Positions 17,131 to 24,667 of a DNA stretch of 32,517 nt are shown here, piece by piece. Numbering within the stretch: position 1 is the first letter of the stretch; each line of letters opens with the position of its first letter. Location: contig JAPLED010000084.1 of the NCBI GenBank assembly GCA_026391475.1, forward strand, positions 1-32,517, written 5' to 3'. The position numbers and the translations under genes are program-made. The notes under the pieces are model-generated. The model saw nothing but the letters and a program-made list of their open reading frames with translations, searched no databases and was not told where the DNA came from. This stretch comes from Bacteroidia bacterium (GTDB lineage Bacteria > Bacteroidota > Bacteroidia > Bacteroidales > VadinHA17).

Positions 17131-17240
17131 TTTATTTTTATTTATTAAACATACGGAACTTCAGTTTGTTTAAATCCCTGTCAACCTTTATGCCAATAAA
17201 TCGTAAGAATCATAAGTTACAAAAAATTGAGTATTAATTG

Positions 17241-17248
17241 TAACTTTG
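17241..17248 (+). promoter_or_regulatory. candidate -7 box for the nucleotidyltransferase gene
   Basis: TAACTTTG matches TAnnTTTG, 33 bp before ATG 17282. No good -33 element at the right distance. Confidence 0.35.
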
Positions 17249-17281
17249 TCATGAATATTTAATAAATTGTCATATCTATAT

Positions 17282-18706
17282 ATGAACATATGTCTTAATG
17301 ACAAAATTTTTGATACACTTAGTGGTGTGGTTACATCTGAGAATGTGAAAGCATATGTTATTGGAGGTTGGGTAAGGGATTGTATTCTCAAAAGGGATCA
17401 CCCCGATAAGGATATCGATATTGTTATCATTGGAAGCGGCATTGAGATAGCCCGTAAAGCGGCCAGAAAGATAAATCCCGGGATAAAAGTCAGTGTCTTC
17501 AAAAATTTTGGAACAGCAATGTTCAAAAATGAAGAATACAACATTGAGTTTGTAGGTGCACGTAAAGAGTCGTATGACAGAGGTTCAAGAAAACCTGTTG
17601 TGGAAGATGGAACACTTGAGGATGATCAGAAAAGAAGAGATTTCACCATCAATGCACTGGCTATAAGCATCAATAAGGAGACATTCGGGGAGTTTCTTGA
17701 TCCATTCGGGGGTATTGATGACCTTAAGAAGAAAATTATAAGGACACCTCTTGACCCCGACAAGACTTTTTCAGATGATCCTTTAAGGATGATGAGAGCC
17801 ATCAGGTTTGCTAACCAGCTTAATTTCAAAATTGAGGAGAATACATTTAATTCAATAAATAAAAATGCTGAAAGGATCAGGATTGTTTCACCTGAAAGGA
17901 TTGCCACTGAACTGAATAAAATAATAATGTGCGAGCGTCCTTCAAAAGGATTTATCCTTCTTGAAAAGGCAGGTCTGCTTAAAATTATTTTCCCTGCGCT
18001 TGATAATCTGAAAGGAGTGGAAACAAAAGAAGGAAAGGCGCATAAGGACAATTTTCATCATTCAATAAAAGTGCTTGACAATATAAGTAAGAACACTGAT
18101 AATGTTTGGCTCAGATGGGCTGCTCTTCTTCACGATATTGCCAAACCAGTTACAAAGAAATACTCGTCTGATACCGGCTGGTCATTCCATGGACATGAAT
18201 ATGTAGGTTCTAAAATGATTCCCGATATATTCAGGGAACTCAAGCTTCCTCTGAATGAGAAGATGAAATATGTTCAGAAAATAATTGACCTTCATCTCAG
18301 GCCAATTGCACTGTCGCAAGAGTTAGTAACCGATTCTGCAGTAAGGAGATTATTATTTGAAGCAGGCGATGATATTGACGATCTGATGATATTGTGCGAA
18401 GCTGATATAACGTCAAAGAATGAAGCAAAAAAAACAAAGCATCTTGAAAATTTCAGAATTGTCAGGAATAAAATGAAAGAGATTGAAGAAAAGGATGAAA
18501 TAAGAAATTTCCAACCCCCGGTTGATGGAAGTGAGATTATAATGGCTTTTGGAATAAAACCCGGAAAAGAGGTTGGAATAATAAAAAATGCAATCAGAGA
18601 GGCAATACTTGATGGGATAATCCCGAACGAACATAAATCTGCCAGAAAATTAATGCTGAAAAAGGGAAAAGAGATTGGCCTGACTCCCGCTGATACAACT
18701 ATCTGA
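17282..18706 (+). CDS. cca: CCA-adding tRNA nucleotidyltransferase with HD domain
   Basis: Class II nucleotidyltransferase that builds or repairs the CCA end of tRNA (or adds poly(A); sequence alone does not separate the two). The head domain has VIGGWVRD and the metal-binding pair D44/D46 in DKDIDIVIIG, then the RRDFTINALA motif, DPFGGIDDL, and the DDPLRMMRAIRFA motif with the ERIATELNKI helix. A C-terminal HD phosphohydrolase domain carries LRWAALLHDIAKP. Length 474 is normal for the Bacteroidota form. I chose ATG 17282 over the in-frame TTG at 17267. In this window tRNA-Val lacks an encoded CCA and would need this enzyme, while tRNA-Met has it encoded. The 3' end overlaps the convergent EEP gene by 8 nt. 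Confidence 0.92.
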   Translation: MNICLNDKIFDTLSGVVTSENVKAYVIGGWVRDCILKRDHPDKDIDIVIIGSGIEIARKAARKINPGIKVSVFKNFGTAMFKNEEYNIEFVGARKESYDRGSRKPVVEDGTLEDDQKRRDFTINALAISINKETFGEFLDPFGGIDDLKKKIIRTPLDPDKTFSDDPLRMMRAIRFANQLNFKIEENTFNSINKNAERIRIVSPERIATELNKIIMCERPSKGFILLEKAGLLKIIFPALDNLKGVETKEGKAHKDNFHHSIKVLDNISKNTDNVWLRWAALLHDIAKPVTKKYSSDTGWSFHGHEYVGSKMIPDIFRELKLPLNEKMKYVQKIIDLHLRPIALSQELVTDSAVRRLLFEAGDDIDDLMILCEADITSKNEAKKTKHLENFRIVRNKMKEIEEKDEIRNFQPPVDGSEIIMAFGIKPGKEVGIIKNAIREAILDGIIPNEHKSARKLMLKKGKEIGLTPADTTI

Positions 18707-19730
18707 ACTTAAGATCGAGTAAAACCGGAAGGTGATCGCTATATCCTCCCTGGTACCTGTATCCACGATACGTTGAAAGAGGACTGAATCCAGGATATTT
18801 AGGGTCTTTCTTCAAAAGAAAATCAGGCTTGAAAATACTTAACATTTTTACATCGGTATACAGACCCGTATCAGAGGATAAAAGAATATCTGACACTATT
18901 ACCTGGTCAATCATTTCCCATGTTCCCATATAACGATATGTTCCAAGGCCATTACCTGCAATGCTTTCTGACAGATTTACCAGGAAATTGCATGAATCAG
19001 AAGGTTTAATAAGTGACTTAATCACCTGATCGTCAGGGGTACAGTTAAAATCTCCTAAAATAATAATTTTTGCCCCTGCAGAGCTTCTCGCATTTATTGA
19101 ATCAGCCTTCTCTCTGACCATGGCAGCAATTTTCAATCTTTGACTCTCTCCGGCAAGAACCCCTCCCCTTCTCGAAGGCCAATGATTTACAATAAGATGT
19201 ACGGTATCTGTATTAATCACCAATTTAGTATAAAGGATACTTCTGGAGGTAAAGTCTTCCCTTTTAATATCCGATGGAATCCAGTACCGGTAGTCAATAA
19301 CATTGGTACAATCTTTTCTGTAAATCAGGCAAACATCAATGCCTCTCTGATCAGGAGATTCCTCATGGATAATTCCATATTTATATTTTGACAAAAAGGT
19401 ACCATAAACAAGATCCTCAAGCACTTTCCTGTTTTCCACTTCACAAAAGGCAACCACTGCAGGTGGGTTCCACTCACCGGCTGCAATAATTGTCTTATAT
19501 ACCGAATTTATTTTTTTATTATACCGCGCGGAATTCCATCTCATAAGTCCTCCGGGGAGAAAATCATCATCATCTTTAAGTGAATCATCTTCAATATCGA
19601 ACAGGTTTTCAACATTATAAAACATCAGTCGGACTGATTGAAATCTGACATCCTGTGAATATCCTCTGTTTAATATTATCGTAAGCAGTACGAGTGTACA
19701 GGTTATTACAGTAATGATCCCTTTTGGCAT
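18699..19730 (-). CDS. secreted endonuclease/exonuclease/phosphatase family protein
   Basis: A 343-residue member of the EEP fold (DNase I/AP endonuclease-like phosphoesterases). An N-terminal hydrophobic segment (about 4-22) ending in GYSQD looks like a signal peptide, so it acts outside the cytoplasm. Motifs in order: LMFYNVENLFD, CEVENRKVLEDLV (metal-binding Glu), LIVNHWPSRRGG (catalytic His), IILGDFNCTPDD (Asp/Asn) and the final YSDHLPVLLDL (Asp-His). All key residues are present, so it should be an active hydrolase; nucleic acid or another phosphodiester may be the substrate. I chose ATG 19730 (MPKGII) over the longer in-frame start at 19781, whose extra residues come from a hairpin (AGGAGAA and complement at 19752-19770). 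Confidence 0.88.
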   Translation of the reverse strand: MPKGIITVITCTLVLLTIILNRGYSQDVRFQSVRLMFYNVENLFDIEDDSLKDDDDFLPGGLMRWNSARYNKKINSVYKTIIAAGEWNPPAVVAFCEVENRKVLEDLVYGTFLSKYKYGIIHEESPDQRGIDVCLIYRKDCTNVIDYRYWIPSDIKREDFTSRSILYTKLVINTDTVHLIVNHWPSRRGGVLAGESQRLKIAAMVREKADSINARSSAGAKIIILGDFNCTPDDQVIKSLIKPSDSCNFLVNLSESIAGNGLGTYRYMGTWEMIDQVIVSDILLSSDTGLYTDVKMLSIFKPDFLLKKDPKYPGFSPLSTYRGYRYQGGYSDHLPVLLDLKFR

Positions 19731-19897
19731 ATATTTCCTGATAATTATTAAAGGAGAAATTGCTTCTCCTGAAAAAACCATAATTTCTTATCGAAGTTAC
19801 AATTTGCCGGGGCCAATAATAAATTATTTTGAAATTATATTGAAGCTGCTATGACAGACCCGTTTGAATCTGCGAAAACATTTATTTTTCGATATTT

Positions 19898-19928
19898 TTT
19901 GCGGAAAAGAAAATGTAATCTATATTTG
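19898..19928 (+). promoter_or_regulatory. promoter of tRNA-Val
   Basis: TTTG (19898-19901), exactly 19 nt, then TATATTTG (19921-19928): a full match to the Bacteroidota -33/-7 consensus. The tRNA begins 13 nt after the -7 box, so the leader is only a few nucleotides. Confidence 0.85.
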
Positions 19929-19940
19929 CACTCACTTTTC

Positions 19941-20015
19941 GGGGGATTAGCTCAGCTGGTTCAGAGCATCTGCCTTACAAGCAGAGGGTCGGGGGTTCGA
20001 ATCCCTCATCCCCCA
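19941..20015 (+). tRNA. tRNA-Val (anticodon UAC), CCA not encoded
   Basis: Cloverleaf with acceptor GGGGGAU/AUCCCCC, D stem GCUC/GAGC, anticodon loop CUUACAA (anticodon UAC), variable loop GGGUC, T stem GGGGG/CCCUC with the canonical loop UUCGAAU, and discriminator A73. The next bases are CAA, so CCA must be added. An open frame that runs through the gene encodes the familiar artefact ending SGVRIPHPP and is not a protein. Confidence 0.96.
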
Positions 20016-20025
20016 CAACCAAAAA

Positions 20026-20057
20026 ACCGGTCACGATAGTGGCCGGTTTTTATTTTT
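20026..20057 (+). terminator. terminator of tRNA-Val
   Basis: ACCGGTCAC pairs with GTGGCCGGT (9 bp with one T-G wobble, GATA loop), followed by TTTTATTTTT, 10 nt after the tRNA. Confidence 0.85.
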
Positions 20058-20518
20058 ATAGCCCGCTGCAGATTTATCAGCATAAGGAAAATAAAAATAA
20101 AAACAGGACTCAGCGCAGCGGAGGACGGTTTTTGGGGTTGGAGGAAGTGAAGTGTTCCTTGAAAGTCTTTCTTATCGTCTGGTGACTAATCCGGACCAAA
20201 TTTGAACAAAAGCAATTATGAGAAGATTTTATTATTGAAGAAAAAAAATTGCAGAATTTGTTTAAAAAAGGATCATTATTTATGGATTTTCCCTAACTTG
20301 TATCCTTAAAATGCAAAAAACACAGATCTCAGCACTTTGGCTACAATACTTTTAGTTCTGACCCGGATTGCACCAGGACTGCGTATTTCTTCGGCTGAAT
20401 TAAAGTTTATTCATTTGTAATGGCTTCTTTAACAGATAATTTGATTAGAAAATAGATAATTTGTAAATCCAGTACTGTCTAAAAAATGTTGCTCTTTTTA
20501 CTTAAATAGATATGAATT
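20058..20518. other. gene-free region before the M16 peptidase
   Basis: About 460 bp without a convincing gene. A loose promoter-like arrangement (TTTG at 20414-20417, 19 nt, then TAATTTG) precedes the peptidase, and the 10-mer AGATAATTTG occurs twice 19 bp apart (20434 and 20453). I recognise nothing else. Confidence 0.5.
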
Positions 20519-23335
20519 TTGAAGTTTAAACCCCCTAAATTATTGTTTATAAAATCCGTATTCGTTTTACTTTTTGTTTTTGTTCTGACATCATTGTCAG
20601 CGCAAATGGTTCCTCTTAATCCTGATGTATTATACGGCAAGCTTGATAACGGCCTCACGTATTACATCCAGAAGAATAGTCTTCCTAAAGAACGCGCGAT
20701 GTTTTACCTTGCTGTAAATGCAGGCGCAGCTAATGAAAATGCAGATCAGAATGGTCTTGCCCATTTCTGTGAGCATATGGCATTCAACGGCACTAAAAAC
20801 TTTCCGGGTAAAGGGCTGCTTAACTATCTTGAGTCCATCGGTGTATCTTTTGGTGGTGGTCTTAATGCCTATACCAACAGTGACATAACATGTTATACAC
20901 TTAATAATATCCCCACCAACAGGCAGGGTTATATCGATTCGGCGTTGATAATATTAAGGGAGTGGGCAGCAAATGTTTCTTATACTACGGAAGAGATTAA
21001 TCTCGAGCGCGGAGTTCTGCATGAGGAGTGGAGAACTGGTGGAGGTGCATATAAGCGTATGTCTGATAAGGTCGATAAAGTACTTTTCCAGGGATCAAAA
21101 TATGCTGACCATAATGTAATTGGTGATGTGAGCATAATAGATAATGCAAATCCGGAGCTGCTTCGGAGTTTCTATAAAAATTGGTATCGTCCTGATCTAC
21201 AAGCGATAATAGTAGTGGGAGATATTGATAAGGCTGCAATAAAGTCTATAATTGAAAAGAAATTCGGGGACATCCCGAAAAGAAAAAATGCTCCGGTTGA
21301 TGTCAAATCATTTGTAACTGATAATAAGGAACCACTTGTTGCAATTGCAACAGATAAAGAGGCTTCAAATATATCAATTACCAGCTATACCAAGCATCCC
21401 GGACCGGTAAAAAAGGATCTTGATTATCTCAAAATGAGAATGCTTACAAGCCTTTTCTCTGTGATGTTTTCAGGTAGAATAAGCGAATTGACACAAAAGG
21501 AGAACCCCCCGTTTGTATCAGCTTACGCATATTACGGCAACTTCACAAAGTACCAGGATGCTTTCATTACTTCAGTGAGTCCTCTGAACAGTGACCCAAT
21601 AAGATCCTTTAAGGCTGCTCTTACAGAAACTGAAAGAGTAAAGCGATATGGATTCACATCAACAGAATTCGAACGTGCGAGAAAACAGCTTCTTGTCTCT
21701 TATGAAAGGGCTTTTATTGAAAAGGATAAACAGTTCTCTTCTGCTTTGGTTGGAGGATATCTCAGCAATTTCACAACTGAAAACCCTTCCCCTGGTCCGG
21801 TTTACAATTATGAATTATCAAAATCATATCTGCCCACTATTACAGTTGATCAAGTAAATAGTCTTGTTAAACAATGGATGAAAGTTGAAAATCAGGTAAT
21901 TACTGTCACGGGTCCTGAAAAGGAAGGTGTAATAATTCCAACTGAACAGGAGATAAAAAGTGCAATTACTGAGGTAATAAACTCAAAAATTGAACCATAC
22001 GCAGATAAATCAATTCCTTCAGAACTTATATCAGCTGAATTAAAAGGCTCTCCTGTAGTTAAACAGGAATATATTAAAGATTTTGACGGCACAAAGTTAA
22101 CCCTGGGTAACGGTGCAACCGTATGGTTTAAATATACAAATAACAAGGAAGATGAAATAAGGATGCAGGCTTTTAGTAACGGAGGTTCCTCAAACCTCCC
22201 TCCGGAAGATATGCCAACTGCCACACTTGCATCAAATATTAAATCAATCTGCGGTGTGGGTGAATTCTCAGCAATTGATCTCAGAAAAGTTCTTACAGGC
22301 AAAGTTGCAAGTGTTTCCAGTAATATTTTGGACATTGAAGAGATGATTAACGGTACTTCATCGGTAAAAGATTTGGAAACAATGCTTCAACTGACTTATC
22401 TTCAGTTCCTTCCGACCAGAAGAGATGATGGGGCTTTGAAATCTCTGATCCAAAGGTGGAAAGCATCATATGAAAACCGAAAGAATGATCCAAACAGTGT
22501 TTTCTCAGATACTCTTACCAAAGTGATGAGCAACTACAGTCCGCGTGTAAGTATCATTTCTCCCGCATATTTTGACAGGATGAACTTTGAAAAGGCATAT
22601 GCCATAACTGACGATCGTTTCCGGGATGCAAGTGATTTTAATTTCGTTTTCATTGGAAATGTGGATGTTGAGAAGATGAAACCTCTTATTGAGAAATATA
22701 TCGGCTCAATACCTGATATTGAGAGGAAAGAGATGTGGAGAGACAATAAAGTAGGGCCAGCAGACGGACATGTTTTCAGAGAAGTTTATACCGAGATGAA
22801 AGATCCAAAAGCCACAGTATATGTTCATTTTCATGGCGAAATTCCTTGTACACCTGAAAGTGTCGAATATGTCAATGCCATTCAGTATATTCTTAATATG
22901 AGATATGTTGAGTCTATACGTGAAAAAGAGGGAGGAACCTATGGTGTAAGTGTCTATGGTACACTTACTAGCAGACCCACAAATAATTACAAAATCACAA
23001 TGACATTTACATGTGATCCACAAAGAGCTGATTATCTCAAAAAGTTGCTTCTTGATGAGCTGACAAACATAAAAAATATTGGCGTAACTGATGACGAGGT
23101 TAAGAAAACAAAGGAGAATTTTTTAAAGACAATGCCCGAGAACCTTAAGAACAACAGTTACATAATGGACAGGGTGAAAAACTATATCAATAATGGAGTA
23201 TATACTCCTTTGCCTGAAAATTCAACGGATATATATAATAAACTTGACGGTAAGAAAATCCAGGCCATGGCTCAAAAGATCTTTGGTAATGATTATGTTG
23301 AAGCAGTTCTTAAACCAGCTGTGAAAATTAATTAG
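20519..23335 (+). CDS. secreted M16 (pitrilysin-type) zinc metalloprotease
   Basis: A 938-residue two-lobe peptidase of the insulinase/PqqL type. A signal peptide (about 8-29, ending TSLSAQ) sends it to the periplasm. The inverted zinc motif is intact in AHFCEHMAF: H82, E85, H86; the distal Glu lies in EEINLERGVLHEEW. Four M16 subdomains follow, the C-terminal half being the inactive clamp with the R/Y region (YVESIREKEGGTYGVSV). Length fits the duplicated family. The start is odd: the frame opens with TTG (20519) or ATT, and an ATG 7 nt earlier is out of frame by one T in a TTTT run. Removing one T would give a normal ATG start, MNLKFKPPKL. It stands alone and ends in a strong terminator. 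Confidence 0.92.
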   Translation: MKFKPPKLLFIKSVFVLLFVFVLTSLSAQMVPLNPDVLYGKLDNGLTYYIQKNSLPKERAMFYLAVNAGAANENADQNGLAHFCEHMAFNGTKNFPGKGLLNYLESIGVSFGGGLNAYTNSDITCYTLNNIPTNRQGYIDSALIILREWAANVSYTTEEINLERGVLHEEWRTGGGAYKRMSDKVDKVLFQGSKYADHNVIGDVSIIDNANPELLRSFYKNWYRPDLQAIIVVGDIDKAAIKSIIEKKFGDIPKRKNAPVDVKSFVTDNKEPLVAIATDKEASNISITSYTKHPGPVKKDLDYLKMRMLTSLFSVMFSGRISELTQKENPPFVSAYAYYGNFTKYQDAFITSVSPLNSDPIRSFKAALTETERVKRYGFTSTEFERARKQLLVSYERAFIEKDKQFSSALVGGYLSNFTTENPSPGPVYNYELSKSYLPTITVDQVNSLVKQWMKVENQVITVTGPEKEGVIIPTEQEIKSAITEVINSKIEPYADKSIPSELISAELKGSPVVKQEYIKDFDGTKLTLGNGATVWFKYTNNKEDEIRMQAFSNGGSSNLPPEDMPTATLASNIKSICGVGEFSAIDLRKVLTGKVASVSSNILDIEEMINGTSSVKDLETMLQLTYLQFLPTRRDDGALKSLIQRWKASYENRKNDPNSVFSDTLTKVMSNYSPRVSIISPAYFDRMNFEKAYAITDDRFRDASDFNFVFIGNVDVEKMKPLIEKYIGSIPDIERKEMWRDNKVGPADGHVFREVYTEMKDPKATVYVHFHGEIPCTPESVEYVNAIQYILNMRYVESIREKEGGTYGVSVYGTLTSRPTNNYKITMTFTCDPQRADYLKKLLLDELTNIKNIGVTDDEVKKTKENFLKTMPENLKNNSYIMDRVKNYINNGVYTPLPENSTDIYNKLDGKKIQAMAQKIFGNDYVEAVLKPAVKIN

Positions 23336-23350
23336 ACTTTAATAACCAGT

Positions 23351-23390
23351 AGCCACCTTGTTTATGTGAACAGGGTGGCTTTATTTTTTT
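23351..23390 (+). terminator. terminator of the M16 gene
   Basis: AGCCACCTTGTT pairs with AACAGGGTGGCT (12 bp including one wobble, 6-nt loop), followed by TTATTTTTTT, starting 15 bp after the stop codon. Confidence 0.9.
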
Positions 23391-23414
23391 AATTTTCCAC
23401 ATATGGAAGTAAAC

Positions 23415-23464
23415 ACACAGTCCGCATCGTCTTCCAGACATTTGACTTTCACTTTCAAACAAGT
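23415..23464. repeat. 50-bp direct repeat, copy 1
   Basis: Fifty bases identical and in the same orientation to 31447-31496, 8,032 bp away. Weaker similarity extends a few tens of bases on both sides (about 23408-23495), with a 2-nt indel. Read on the minus strand both copies encode TCLKVKVKCLEDDADCV with different flanks; read on the + strand both end in FF-stop. I read them as decayed copies of one unidentified element. Confidence 0.85.
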
Positions 23465-23597
23465 GTCGCCTTCTTTTAATTTCCTTGATGGTCAGGACAA
23501 TTGACCTTTGGGCGGAACATTCTATTACTACAATTAGCACCAGGAGTACAGTTACATAATTAATATATTGATATATAAACAGTTAGGATATGGCGCA

Positions 23598-23750
23598 ATT
23601 ACAACAAATGCCCTAATCACCTGTCCATAAGCGTTTTAAGGTATTGTTGCGTTTTGGTAGCGTGTAATACTATAGAGGGATAGTCGGTAATGATTGTCAA
23701 GAAGTGTTAAACCGAAATGTCGCTTATTCTTGTGTCGTGTCCGTTGTTAT
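23598..23750. repeat. long symmetric stem-loop downstream of the orphan gene
   Basis: Two nested inverted pairs: outer arms 23598-23605 and 23743-23750 (7 of 8 pair, ATTACAAC with GTTGTTAT) and inner arms 23627-23633 and 23721-23727 (ATAAGCG with CGCTTAT, perfect). It begins 12 bp after the stop codon of the minus-strand orphan gene. The geometry recalls integron attC sites, but the arms are further apart than in a normal attC. Confidence 0.4.
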
Positions 23751-23762
23751 AGGCATGTGCTT

Positions 23763-24443
23763 TTATAGTTCAACAGGAAGAAGAGTCGGAATAGTATTTA
23801 TATCGTTTATTTTGGTCTTTGTGTTTTCCAATAGTCTGTCAAAATATTTTGCTGCTTCAATGTCAATCTTTCCTAATGATGATGGTAAAAATTCAGTAGC
23901 TAATGTTGGTGTCATTCCAAAATGTCTAACATCTAACTCTACCTTTGCAAGTCCTAGTTGTCCCACTGCAGCTATGTCATATGGTGTTTTGATGTCAATT
24001 TTTATCTTTAAATCACTAATTTTTAAAATAACATACACACCTACGCCATATGATACTCTAATTTCAGATGTGTCTTCAAGGCAAGAGAATGTTTTAGTTC
24101 TTTTGAAGGAGTAGACATAAAATTCGGATTTACGCTCTACTGATAATGAACTTCCTAAGGCTGAAAGACTTGCTTGTGCATTTGATTTTACTTTCTTAAA
24201 AGTAGTAACACCATCTGTTAATTGACTGTATTTAGGTAGAATGTAATTACACTTTTCACTTAATGAAAGGTATAGTGTTGACTCTCCACTAGTTTTAGAT
24301 CTAGTCCTATTAATAGTTTTTCCTTCAATATTTATTGTTTTAATCTCAGCATTCCTACTTTTTGAAAATGAAACCGAGTCAATTTGCGCATAACTGGTTA
24401 AAGCTCCATAAAAGAGTCCGATTGTAAAAATTGCTTTTTTCAT
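23763..24443 (-). CDS. secreted protein of unknown function
   Basis: A 226-residue protein that I do not recognise. A Sec signal peptide is clear (about 1-19, MKKAIFTIGLFYGALTSYAQ), so it is exported to the periplasm or outside. The mature part is polar and mostly beta-like, with Lys- and Ser-rich stretches; one hydrophobic patch (GVGVYVILKISDLKIKID, about 131-148) fits a strand pair rather than a membrane helix. Two Cys (about 64 and 120) could form a disulfide. No catalytic motif is visible. Its DNA looks more AT-rich than the flanking peptidase and lipoprotein genes (by eye). It lies alone between the 50-bp repeat and the FISUMP gene with a stem-loop downstream, a setting that suggests a recently acquired single gene. 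Confidence 0.75.
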   Translation of the reverse strand: MKKAIFTIGLFYGALTSYAQIDSVSFSKSRNAEIKTINIEGKTINRTRSKTSGESTLYLSLSEKCNYILPKYSQLTDGVTTFKKVKSNAQASLSALGSSLSVERKSEFYVYSFKRTKTFSCLEDTSEIRVSYGVGVYVILKISDLKIKIDIKTPYDIAAVGQLGLAKVELDVRHFGMTPTLATEFLPSSLGKIDIEAAKYFDRLLENTKTKINDINTIPTLLPVEL

Positions 24444-24667
24444 ATATCTGTGATTTAATTGGTTTACGGTTTTTTAGCATTGTCTAGTCGTTTTTATGTT
24501 TACTAAAAGTGTTCATGTATATACTAACCTGGGTATATAGATGTGTCATGAGATATTGCTTTATGCAAACCCACGAGTGCAGATTAAAATTGGATGCCGC
24601 AGGCTCGCATTAATCAATAGTGAGGATTGCGGTTTATATTGTATAAAGAGAGCATACCCGAACACCT

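Noticed and set aside
19851-20039. 62-codon frame across tRNA-Val
   Set aside because: It reads through a clear tRNA and gives the well-known artefact ending SGVRIPHPP.
23704-24114. 136-codon + strand frame opposite the orphan secreted gene
   Set aside because: The minus-strand frame is longer and has a clean signal peptide; this one does not.
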